Source of the DNA: Microbacterium helvum
GTDB taxonomy: Bacteria; Actinomycetota; Actinomycetes; Actinomycetales; Microbacteriaceae
Reading direction: 5' to 3'
NCBI RefSeq assembly: GCF_014779795.1
Contig: NZ_JACXZS010000001.1
Span: 372,001-436,000 of the forward strand
DNA: 64,000 nucleotides
Positions 17,175 through 23,411 of this stretch are shown here, piece by piece; the first letter of the stretch is position 1; each line of letters starts with the position of its first letter. Under the pieces are notes generated by a model that ran no database searches, was not told the origin of the DNA, and saw only the letters and a list, made by a program, of their open reading frames with translations. The position numbers were made by a program, and so were the translations under genes.

Positions 17175-17834
17175 TCAGCCGGAGGTCGCGGGCCCGAGCA
17201 GGTGGTCCCGGGCGCGCTCGGCCCCTTCGACCGACAGCGACCACGACGGCCTGACGAACTGCTCGGCCGACACGCGCACACGGATCTCGTCCACGGGTTG
17301 GCCGGGACGCGGCTCGGCTCGGCTGACGCCGTTGCGCTCGTAGCCGAGACTCTGCGAGACGCCCAGGGATGCCTCGTTCCACGACGCCGCACTGGACTCC
17401 GCCCAGAGGGCGCCGAGGTGATCGAAGCCGAACAGCAGCAGGGCGGCGCGCATCTCTTTGCCGAGACCGGCACCTTGGCGCTCGGCGGTGAGCCACGACG
17501 CGGTGTCGATCGTGCGGCGCCCGGCGAAGTTGCGCGCGTGCATCTCCTGGATGCCGACGGGGACGCCCTCGTGCAGCACCGTGAAGCTGACACCCCAGTT
17601 CTCCACCGTGGCGTTCGCCCGCAGGCTCCAGTGGAACTGCGCCATCGATCGCGTGAGGCGCTCGGGCTCCCAGTCCGTCCACGGCACGCCGAACGGCATG
17701 CGGTCAGGCTCGTGGATTCCGCGCAGCGCCGCCTCGACGAGTCCCGGGAAGTCCTCGTCGCGGATCGGACGCATCACCAGGCGCGGCGTCTCCAGGCGCA
17801 GCGCGAACAGGGGCCAGACGTCCTCTATGTTCAT
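17175..17834 (-). CDS. GNAT-family N-acetyltransferase (RimJ/RimL-like)
   Basis: A 219-residue protein. The N-terminal LETPRLVMRPIRDEDF is the typical RimJ/RimL strand-helix start. GVSFTVLHEGVPVGIQEMHA is the central sheet. The acetyl-CoA loop is degenerate but recognisable (TAERQGAGLGKEMRAALL, containing QGxGxGKE). NEASLGVSQSLGYERNG is the usual C-terminal helix and strand. Substrate unknown; ribosomal protein or small-amine acetylation are both possible. No operon partner: it is separated from pyrH by 357 bases of repeat-bearing DNA. Confidence 0.85.
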   Translation of the reverse strand: MNIEDVWPLFALRLETPRLVMRPIRDEDFPGLVEAALRGIHEPDRMPFGVPWTDWEPERLTRSMAQFHWSLRANATVENWGVSFTVLHEGVPVGIQEMHARNFAGRRTIDTASWLTAERQGAGLGKEMRAALLLFGFDHLGALWAESSAASWNEASLGVSQSLGYERNGVSRAEPRPGQPVDEIRVRVSAEQFVRPSWSLSVEGAERARDHLLGPATSG

Positions 17835-17986
17835 GACGCCACGCTAGGGCTCGCGCGCGGCGCGTTACATCGGGCCGCCTTTCGAGGCCTCGCGCGCCCG
17901 TCGCCGTAACATCTCGCGCTGCCGAGACCTGCGTTCGCGCCCCGAGGTTTCGGCGCCGCCTGCCGCGCATCCACCGACGCAGGTGC

Positions 17987-18120
17987 GAGACGCCGCGGAG
18001 TCACGTGAGACGCCGCGCTTCGAATGCCGAAATGCGGCGCCTCATACAGCACCGCGGCGGCTCCTCCGGGACCGGGTGCCGAAGTGCGGCGTCTCCTGCC
18101 GGACCGCGGCGTTTCGGCCG
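17987..18120. repeat. Clustered GAGACGCCGC/GCGGCGTCTC repeats in a gene-free stretch
   Basis: The 357-base gap (17835-18191) holds no convincing gene. GAGACGCCGC occurs at 17987 and 18007, its complement at 18086, and a one-base variant GCGGCGCCTC at 18034. The pair 18007-18043 can fold into a hairpin, with GCCGAA between. The words GCCGAA and TTTCGGC recur through the stretch. It looks like a nest of short palindromic repeats rather than coding DNA. The terminator at 18133-18183 closes the gap. Confidence 0.5.
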
Positions 18121-18132
18121 TACGAGGGAACG

Positions 18133-18183
18133 ATGGACGCCGCCATCCGGTGCCGGCCAGAGCGCCCGGGTGGCAGCATCCAT
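18133..18183 (-). terminator. Terminator hairpin after pyrH
   Basis: Eighteen-base arms pair at 15 positions (ATGGACGCCGCCATCCGG against CCGGGTGGCAGCATCCAT). It lies 9 bases downstream of the pyrH stop on the minus strand. Confidence 0.65.
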
Positions 18184-18191
18184 TCTTCGGC

Positions 18192-18908
18192 TCAGGCCGT
18201 GATCAGCGTGCCCAGGTCCTCGCCCTCGCAGATGCGGCGCATGAGCCCGGGGCGGCCCACGTCGAAGACGTGCATCGTGAGGTCCTGCTCGCCCGCGAGC
18301 ACGAAGGCGCTGGTGTCCATCACGCGGATGCCGAGGCGCACCGCCTCGTCGTAGCTGAGCCGGTCGAAGCGCACCGCGTCGTCGTGCTGGTTCGGGTCCT
18401 TGTCGTAGACGGCGTCGATGTCGCGCTTGGCGACCAGCAGCGCGTCGGCCTCGAGCTCGAGCGCCCGCTGCACGGACGGGTAGTCGGTGGTGACGTACGG
18501 CTGCCCGATGCCGCCCGCGAGGATCACGATCCGTCGCTGCGTCAGGTGCGAGATCGCCCGCAGCCGGATGAACGGCTCCGCGACCGACTGCATCGGGATC
18601 GCCGTCATCACGCGGATGTCGGCATCGGTGCGGCCGGTGAGCGCACCGCGCAGCATGAGCGCGTTCATCACGGTGCCGAGCATGCCGATGTTGTCGGCCT
18701 CGGCTCGTCCGATGCCCCAGCCGTCGGCCATGCGCCCGCGGAAGTAGTTGCCGCCGCCGACCACGACGGCGACCTCGACGCCCAGGTCGTGCACGGCGAG
18801 CACCTCGTCGCTCAGGTGCGCGAGCCGCTCCGGATCCACGCCCGAACCGGATGCGCCGGCGAGCGCCTCGCCGCTCAGCTTCAGGACCACTCGCCCGTAT
18901 CTCGACAT
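18192..18908 (-). CDS. pyrH: Uridylate (UMP) kinase
   Basis: A 238-residue amino-acid-kinase-fold enzyme, the normal PyrH length, phosphorylating UMP to UDP. Signatures are VVLKLSGEAL at the N-terminus, VVVGGGNYFRG, GMLGTVMNALML, AGGIGQPYVTTDYPS (UMP-site TTD region), and VMDTSAFVLA with a C-terminal GTLITA. PyrH is normally encoded between tsf and frr. Here it stands alone between two strong hairpins, beside the DAHP synthase gene, which suggests either rearrangement or a second copy. I cannot tell which from this window. Confidence 0.93.
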   Translation of the reverse strand: MSRYGRVVLKLSGEALAGASGSGVDPERLAHLSDEVLAVHDLGVEVAVVVGGGNYFRGRMADGWGIGRAEADNIGMLGTVMNALMLRGALTGRTDADIRVMTAIPMQSVAEPFIRLRAISHLTQRRIVILAGGIGQPYVTTDYPSVQRALELEADALLVAKRDIDAVYDKDPNQHDDAVRFDRLSYDEAVRLGIRVMDTSAFVLAGEQDLTMHVFDVGRPGLMRRICEGEDLGTLITA

Positions 18909-19004
18909 CGAACCCTCGTCTCTCGTCCGGCGCCGGCCGGCATCGCCCGGACGATGCTACCGGTGCGGTTCACCCGGGTCTGATCGCTCCCGGTTTCAGA
19001 ACAA

Positions 19005-19052
19005 TGGATGCCGCCACCCGGCGCGCCGGGAGCGCCCGGGTGGCGGCATCCA
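19005..19052 (-). terminator. Terminator hairpin after the DAHP synthase gene
   Basis: Perfect 17-base arms (TGGATGCCGCCACCCGG and complement) with a 14-base loop lie 10 bases after the stop on the minus strand. This is another GGATGCC-type hairpin. Confidence 0.75.
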
Positions 19053-19062
19053 CCGTTCCGGT

Positions 19063-20139
19063 TCAGGCGACGGCGGCCTCGGCCACGCGCCTGCGCTGCC
19101 GTGCGGCGGCGGCGAGGTCGCCGAGGAGCGCCTCGGTGGTGTCCCAGTCGATGCACGCGTCGGTGACCGATTGGCCGTAGACCAGGCGGTCACGGGTCTC
19201 GGCGGTGAGCTTCTGGTTGCCGCCCACGAGGAAGCTCTCGATCATGACGCCCGCGATGTCGTCGGTGGCGGCGAGCTGACCGGCGAGCTCGCGCACGACC
19301 TCGGCCTGCCGAACGTGATCCTTGCCGCTGTTGGCGTGGCTCGCGTCGACGACGAGGCGGCGCGGCATGCCCGCACGCTCCAGCAGGCCCGCGGACGCCT
19401 CGATGTCGGCGGGGCGGAAGTTCGGGCCGCCTCGCCCGCCGCGCAGCACGACGTGCGCGGCACGGTTGCCCGTGGTCGAGACGACGGCGGCGGCACCGGA
19501 GTCGTCGGTGCCGAAGAACACGTGCTGCTGCGACGCGACCGTGCAGCCGTCGACCGCGATCTGCACGTCGCCGTCCGTGGCGTTCTTGAAGCCGATCGGC
19601 ATCGACAGCCCGGAGGCCAGCTGGCGGTGGATCTGGCTCTCGGTCGTGCGGGCGCCGATGGCGCCCCAGGCGACGGCATCCGCGATGAACTGCGGGCTGA
19701 TCGGCTCCAGGAACTCGCACCCGATCGGCAGACCCAGGTCGAGCACGTCGAGCAGCAGGCGTCGCGCGACGCGCAGGCCGCGCACGACGTCGTGGGTGCC
19801 ATCGAGGCCCGGGTCGTTGATGAGGCCCTTCCAGCCGCCCGTCGAACGCGGCTTCTCGAAGTAGACGCGCATCACGACGAGCAGATCGTCGCGGTGCCGC
19901 TCCGCCGCGACGGCGAGGCGGCGGGCGTAGTCCACAGCCGCCTCGGGATCGTGCACCGAGCACGGGCCGACGACCACCAGCAGGCGGTCGTCGTCACCGC
20001 GCAGGACGGCCTCGACCTCGGCGCGGGAGTCGGTGACCGCCGCCTCGTGGGCAGCCGTCATGGGCAGCTCCCGCCGCAGCTCGGCCGGCGAGGGCAGCGG
20101 GGTGAAAGAGGCGACACGGAGGTCGTGAGTGGCGTTCAT
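19063..20139 (-). CDS. aroG: 3-deoxy-7-phosphoheptulonate (DAHP) synthase, type I
   Basis: A 358-residue type I (AroFGH) enzyme catalysing the first step of the shikimate pathway from phosphoenolpyruvate and erythrose 4-phosphate. Marks are VVVGPCSVHDPEAA, RVYFEKPRSTGGWKGLINDP, GARTTESQIHRQLASGLSMPIGFKN in spaced blocks, and DASHANSGKDH near the metal site. Type I enzymes are usually feedback-inhibited by aromatic amino acids. The 160-base leader carries an aromatic-rich leader peptide and hairpins, so transcription is probably controlled by attenuation. Which amino acid dominates is unclear because the peptide has Phe, Trp and Tyr codons. Confidence 0.95.
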   Translation of the reverse strand: MNATHDLRVASFTPLPSPAELRRELPMTAAHEAAVTDSRAEVEAVLRGDDDRLLVVVGPCSVHDPEAAVDYARRLAVAAERHRDDLLVVMRVYFEKPRSTGGWKGLINDPGLDGTHDVVRGLRVARRLLLDVLDLGLPIGCEFLEPISPQFIADAVAWGAIGARTTESQIHRQLASGLSMPIGFKNATDGDVQIAVDGCTVASQQHVFFGTDDSGAAAVVSTTGNRAAHVVLRGGRGGPNFRPADIEASAGLLERAGMPRRLVVDASHANSGKDHVRQAEVVRELAGQLAATDDIAGVMIESFLVGGNQKLTAETRDRLVYGQSVTDACIDWDTTEALLGDLAAAARQRRRVAEAAVA

Positions 20140-20196
20140 GCGGGTTCCTGTTCCCGGCGGGACCCGGGACCAGGCCACCGCCGTGTTAACGACGAA

Positions 20197-20275
20197 GGCA
20201 GACCCTCGAACGAGTGTCTGCCTGTGGCTCTGGAGGTGCGGTGCGCTTATCGGCGGTCGGCTCCTCCAGAGCCAC
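20197..20275 (-). promoter_or_regulatory. Transcription attenuator hairpins upstream of aroG
   Basis: Reading on the minus strand: a 13-base inverted repeat pairs 20275-20263 (inside leader codons 10-14) with 20236-20224. This is followed by a terminator-like hairpin 20222-20197 (GGCAGAC...GTCTGCC), with TTCGTCGTT after it. CAGAGCC in the second arm could also pair with GGGTCTG of the terminator's 3' arm at 6 of 7 positions, which would give an antiterminator. The first arm lies immediately after the aromatic codons, so a ribosome stalled there would cover it. The arrangement is seen; the mechanism is inferred. Confidence 0.75.
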
Positions 20276-20303
20276 TCCGATACGCATACCAGCGGAAGTC
20301 CAT
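20247..20303 (-). CDS. aroG leader peptide MDFRWYAYRSGSGGADRR
   Basis: An 18-codon reading frame ends 107 bases upstream of the aroG start. Codons 3, 5, 6 and 8 are Phe, Trp, Tyr and Tyr, so four of the first eight codons specify the pathway's end products. The stop TAA falls in the loop between the arms of the 13-base inverted repeat. No strong ribosome-binding site is visible, only purines near CACCGG. The composition and position are those of a classical attenuation leader peptide. Confidence 0.75.
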   Translation of the reverse strand: MDFRWYAYRSGSGGADRR

Positions 20304-20361
20304 GCCGCGACGGTACCGGTGACTCACCCCGATTCCAAATCGCGGCGCATAGTGTGGCGTC

Positions 20362-20904
20362 ATGATCTGGCAGACGCTCGCCTCCCGCACCGTGTACGAG
20401 AACCGCTGGATCCGGGTGCGAGAGGACGACGTCATCGGGCCCGACGGCGCCGGCATCTACGGCGTGGTCGAGATGCGGCATCCCGCCGTCTTCGTCGTGG
20501 CGCTCGATCCCGACGATCGTGTGCTGCTCGTGTCGCTGTACCGGTACGCGACGAGCCGCGCATCGCTCGAGGTGCCTGCCGGAGGCTCCGACGGCGAGGA
20601 CGCGCTGATCGCCGCCCGACGTGAGCTGGCCGAAGAGACCGGCTACGCGGCGTCGGAATGGACCGAGATCGGCCGCATGGACGCCCTGAACGGCCTCGCC
20701 GACGCGCCCGAGCACGTGTTCCTGGCGCGAGGCCTGCACCGCGTCGCCGACGCCGCCCACACGCAGCACGAGGAGGGCATCGACAGCGTCCGGTGGGTGC
20801 CGTTCGGCGAGGTTCTCTCGCTCATCGCGGGCGGCGAGATCACCGACGGCGAGACGATCGCCGCGCTCGCGTTCGCCGGCATCCAGCTGGGACGGTTCCG
20901 GTGA
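20362..20904 (+). CDS. NUDIX hydrolase, ADP-ribose pyrophosphatase-like
   Basis: A 180-residue NUDIX enzyme. The NUDIX box is GGSDGEDALIAARRELAEE followed by TGY, with the metal-binding REL-x-EE intact. It is one residue short in the first loop compared with the usual AGKxxxGE. EVPAGG before the box and an N-terminal strand region (YENRWIRVREDDV) resemble ADP-ribose pyrophosphatases, which hydrolyse nucleoside diphosphate sugars. It is divergent from the aroG leader and followed 23 bases later by the YdeI-like gene. Confidence 0.88.
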   Translation: MIWQTLASRTVYENRWIRVREDDVIGPDGAGIYGVVEMRHPAVFVVALDPDDRVLLVSLYRYATSRASLEVPAGGSDGEDALIAARRELAEETGYAASEWTEIGRMDALNGLADAPEHVFLARGLHRVADAAHTQHEEGIDSVRWVPFGEVLSLIAGGEITDGETIAALAFAGIQLGRFR

Positions 20905-20927
20905 GGACCCCCGGCTAGCATTCGGTC

Positions 20928-21500
20928 ATGGTTTCTCACGCCGACAAGCCCGAGCTGCACGTGGAGACGGCTGCGGAGTGGGAGAACTGGCTTGACTCGG
21001 CCCCGGACCCCGGCGGAGTGCGTCTGCGCCTGCGCAAGACGGCCTCGTCCCAGCCGGGCATCACGTACGCCGAGGCGCTCGATGTCGCGCTGTGCTTCGG
21101 GTGGATCGACGGGCAGAAGCAGTCGCTCGACGCCGACTACTTCCTGCAGGCGTTCACACCGCGACGCCCGCGAAGCATCTGGTCGAAGGTCAACATCGCG
21201 CATGCGGATCGGCTGATCGACGCGGGACGCATGCGTCCCGCGGGTCAGCACGAGATCGATCGGGCGAAGGCTGACGGACGATGGGCTGCCGCCTACCGTC
21301 AGCGCGACGGCGACATCCCGGTCGAGCTCAAGACCGCCCTCGATGCCGATCCTCAGCTCGCCGCGGCCTTCGCCGCGCAATCCGCGCAGAACCGGTTCGC
21401 GATGGCTTTCCGCGTCGCCAGCCTCAAGCGACCCGAATCACGCGCCGCGCGTGCCGCCGAGTTCATCGAGATGCTCAAGCGCGGCGAGACCCTGCACTGA
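20928..21500 (+). CDS. YdeI/OmdA family protein
   Basis: A 190-residue protein with the conserved blocks of the YdeI/OmpD-associated family: AEALDVALCFGWIDGQ, FTPRRPRSIWSKVN and a C-terminal helix with an R/K-rich end (RAAEFIEMLKRGE). Some relatives have been linked to resistance to antimicrobial peptides or bacteriocins, but the biochemical role is not established. It follows the NUDIX gene by 23 bases and is probably co-transcribed. Confidence 0.85.
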   Translation: MVSHADKPELHVETAAEWENWLDSAPDPGGVRLRLRKTASSQPGITYAEALDVALCFGWIDGQKQSLDADYFLQAFTPRRPRSIWSKVNIAHADRLIDAGRMRPAGQHEIDRAKADGRWAAAYRQRDGDIPVELKTALDADPQLAAAFAAQSAQNRFAMAFRVASLKRPESRAARAAEFIEMLKRGETLH

Positions 21501-21614
21501 ACAACCGCGCGCGGGCGGAGAGTGGATGCTGCCGGCCGAGTGCGCTGTGATGCCCAGCGGCCACCGACACCGGTCCGCGGAGCGATACGCCGCCCAGCGC
21601 CCGACCGTCGAGCG

Positions 21615-22271
21615 TCAGCCGACGAGCCCGAGCACGGTGCCCAGTCGTTCGTCGCGGGGTCCCTGCAGGGGCGGCAGGAGCAGCGTGGTGATGCCGCACT
21701 CGACGGCGCCGCCGTCGGGTCGTGACCGATCGCCGACCATGAGGGTCTCGGCTGCGTCGACCGCAAGTGCATCCAGCGCGACAGCGAAGATCGCCGGATC
21801 GGGCTTCTGTGCGCCCACTTCGAACGACAGCGCATAGGCCTCGACGAGCGCGGCGAGGCCGACGTCGACGAACGCGGGACGGATGTCGAAGTGGATGTCG
21901 CTCACCACGCCGACCCGCACGCCCGAGGCGACCAGCGCCCGGATCGTGTCGGCCGCGTCAGAGGCGAACGGGTTGAACGCCGGGTCGGACTCCGATGCGT
22001 ACAGCGCCTCGGAGAGCACAGCGTCGATGCCGGCGTCTGCGAGCACCTCGAGGTAGATGCGGCGATGGAGGGCGGCATCCGCATCGATCCCCGGCGTGTC
22101 GAACCGGTCCTCAGTGCCGTTGGCCTCGAGGATCCTGGCCACAAGCTCGCGGACGTCGCGCTCCGAGCGCGGACGGCTTGCGCGCCGCAGGCCATCGCCC
22201 GCCCACTGGTCCATCGTCGGCGGCACGACGAGCGTGCCTCGCCAGTCGAAGAGCACCGCGCGGAATGTCAC
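21615..22271 (-). CDS. HAD-family hydrolase with an altered motif I
   Basis: A 218-residue HAD protein starting at GTG 22271, with GGGG upstream. Motif I is LFDWRGTLV: the nucleophile Asp9 is present, but the usual acid/base Asp two residues later is Arg11. Motif II is VVSDIH, motif III the lysine of AQKPDPAIF, and motif IV MVGDRSRPDGG. Loss of the second aspartate is known in HAD enzymes that are not ordinary phosphatases, so activity may differ. It is divergent from the candidate small RNA region. Confidence 0.78.
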   Translation of the reverse strand: MTFRAVLFDWRGTLVVPPTMDQWAGDGLRRASRPRSERDVRELVARILEANGTEDRFDTPGIDADAALHRRIYLEVLADAGIDAVLSEALYASESDPAFNPFASDAADTIRALVASGVRVGVVSDIHFDIRPAFVDVGLAALVEAYALSFEVGAQKPDPAIFAVALDALAVDAAETLMVGDRSRPDGGAVECGITTLLLPPLQGPRDERLGTVLGLVG

Positions 22272-22339
22272 GCCCCGAACATATCGACAGCGGCGCACGA
22301 CCGCGTCCTCATCGGACTCTCATCGAACGAATCACAAAA

Positions 22340-22382
22340 AGATAACGGCAAACCCTTGCTGTCGTTATCTGGCCGTTATAGA
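22340..22382 (+). promoter_or_regulatory. AT-rich promoter region with overlapping ATAACG dyads
   Basis: The stretch is markedly more AT-rich than its neighbours. AGATAACG (22340-22347) and CGTTATCT (22363-22370) form one perfect dyad. ATAACGGC (22342-22349) and GCCGTTAT (22372-22379) form a second. A -35-like TTGCTG (22356-22361) and a -10-like TATAGA (22377-22382), 15 bases apart, point rightwards. This looks like a regulated promoter for the RNA at 22386-22489. The start site is not determined. Confidence 0.5.
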
Positions 22383-22385
22383 GTG

Positions 22386-22489
22386 CTTGCACGGTAGTTG
22401 TTTTGCTGTGGCAGCTACCGGCATGTGATTGCAGGACACTCTTGGTGCAAGGGACAAGGGCCGGTCGGTAGCCTCTCCGACCGGCCCTT
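22386..22489 (+). ncRNA. Candidate structured small RNA or terminator-controlled leader
   Basis: Downstream of the promoter lies about 105 bases of non-coding DNA with nested pairing. Outer stem: CTTGCAC (22386-22392) with GTGCAAG (22445-22451). Inner stem: GGTAGTTG (22393-22400) with CAGCTACC (22412-22419), using one G-U pair. Then a terminator-like hairpin with perfect 13-base arms follows (22456-22468 and 22477-22489), with a pyrimidine-rich tail ACTCTT. It ends 11 bases before the GyrI-like gene, so it could be an independent small RNA or an attenuating leader. I do not recognise a known family. Confidence 0.5.
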
Positions 22490-22500
22490 ACTCTTGCCGT

Positions 22501-22980
22501 GTGGCAGAGACAGGAGTGGCCGGCAAGATCGACGTCACGAAGACGGTCGACAGCTACCGCGCGAAGCGCGGCGAGTTCCGGATCGTCGACGTGCCCGCCC
22601 GGCGGTATCTGATGATCGACGGACACGGCGACCCCAACACCGCCCCCGCCTACGCCGAGGCGCTCGCGGCGCTGTACCCGGTCGCGTACAAGCTGAAGTT
22701 CGCGAGCAAGCGCACGTTGGACCGCGACTACGTCGTGCCGCCGCTCGAAGGCCTCTGGACCGCCGCCGACGTGGACTCGTTCACCACCGCCCGCGACAAG
22801 TCGCAGTGGGACTGGACGATGATGATCCTCGTCCCGGCACCGCGCACCTTCGGGTGGCGCGTATGGTCGCTTCGACCCCCGGAAGGCCGCCGACTGCGCC
22901 ACCTCAGCGCGACGGACTGCGGCTCAGGTGGCGCAACCGGCCACCTGAGTGAAATCGAAGCGACCACACGCGTCACCTGA
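22501..22980 (+). pseudogene. GyrI-like small-molecule-binding domain gene, 3' end replaced by a repeat
   Basis: From GTG 22501 the frame matches the GyrI-like/SOUL-fold family: VDSYRAKRGEFRIVDVP, RYLMIDGHGDPNT, PVAYKLKFASKR, DYVVPPLEGLW and TTARDKSQWDWTMMILVP. Family proteins continue for roughly 60 more residues with a conserved C-terminal block. Here, after LVPAPRTF, the frame enters the palindromic repeat at 22850-22980 and stops at its outer end. The missing sequence is not found downstream. The product, if made, would be a truncated domain of 159 residues with an unrelated tail. Confidence 0.7.
22850..22980. repeat. ~130-base palindromic element with 26-base terminal inverted repeats
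   Basis: Arms at 22850-22875 and 22955-22980 match at 23 of 26 positions, and all three differences are transitions. Both contain GTGGTCGCTTCGA-like sequence. Inside, GCGCCACCTCAG pairs with CTCAGGTGGCGC at 11 of 12 positions. No coding capacity is seen. It forms the truncated 3' end of the GyrI-like gene and supplies its TGA. Similar GAAGTCGAAGCG/CTTCGACT words occur in other intergenic repeats of this window. Confidence 0.65.
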
Positions 22981-23018
22981 ACCGTCGCCGCCACCGCGGC
23001 GCTCGCTCGGCACCGCGC

Positions 23019-23408
23019 TCACGCCACATCCGCGACGACCTCCACCTTGAAGCCTGCGGCGTTCTCGAGCCACCCCGCATAGTGGTCGGGACCACCCGCA
23101 TGCGGGTACCGGTCGTGGTACAGCGGACGCCAGCCATGTGCCGGAGCGTCGTGCATGACGGCATCCACCGCGGCACGGTCTCCCGCCGAGAACGCGAGGT
23201 GGTTCACCCCCGGACGCCGCCGATCGTGACCCCCCTCGGCCAGGTTCGGCGAGCCGGTGAGCGTCAGGTACGCGCCGCCGTCGCCCCAGGTCTCGCCACC
23301 CGGCCACACGCTCAGTCGCATGAGACCGAGGCGGCCGAGCAGCCACGCCCAGTCCTCGCGCACACTTTCGAGGTCGGCGATCCACAACTCGACGTGGTGG
23401 AGTCCCAT
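23019..23408 (-). CDS. VOC-superfamily (glyoxalase/dioxygenase fold) protein
   Basis: A 129-residue single-domain VOC protein. MGLHHVELWIADL gives the first metal-ligand histidine position, NHLAFSAGDRAAVD the second, and YAGWLENAAGFKVEVVAD the C-terminal glutamate. The four-ligand pattern is plausible, but substrate and activity are unknown. It lies 3 bases downstream of the DUF2207 gene and is probably co-transcribed. Confidence 0.82.
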   Translation of the reverse strand: MGLHHVELWIADLESVREDWAWLLGRLGLMRLSVWPGGETWGDGGAYLTLTGSPNLAEGGHDRRRPGVNHLAFSAGDRAAVDAVMHDAPAHGWRPLYHDRYPHAGGPDHYAGWLENAAGFKVEVVADVA

Positions 23409-23411
23409 GCG

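Noticed and set aside
22456-22489. Known RNA families (SRP RNA, 6C, T-box, tmRNA) for the 22386-22489 region
   Set aside because: None of the defining motifs of these RNAs is present. Only generic stems and a terminator are seen, so it is left as a candidate of unknown type.
22850-22980. Insertion sequence or transposon
   Set aside because: The element has inverted terminal arms but no transposase frame and no visible target duplication. A repeat or miniature element is the safer description.
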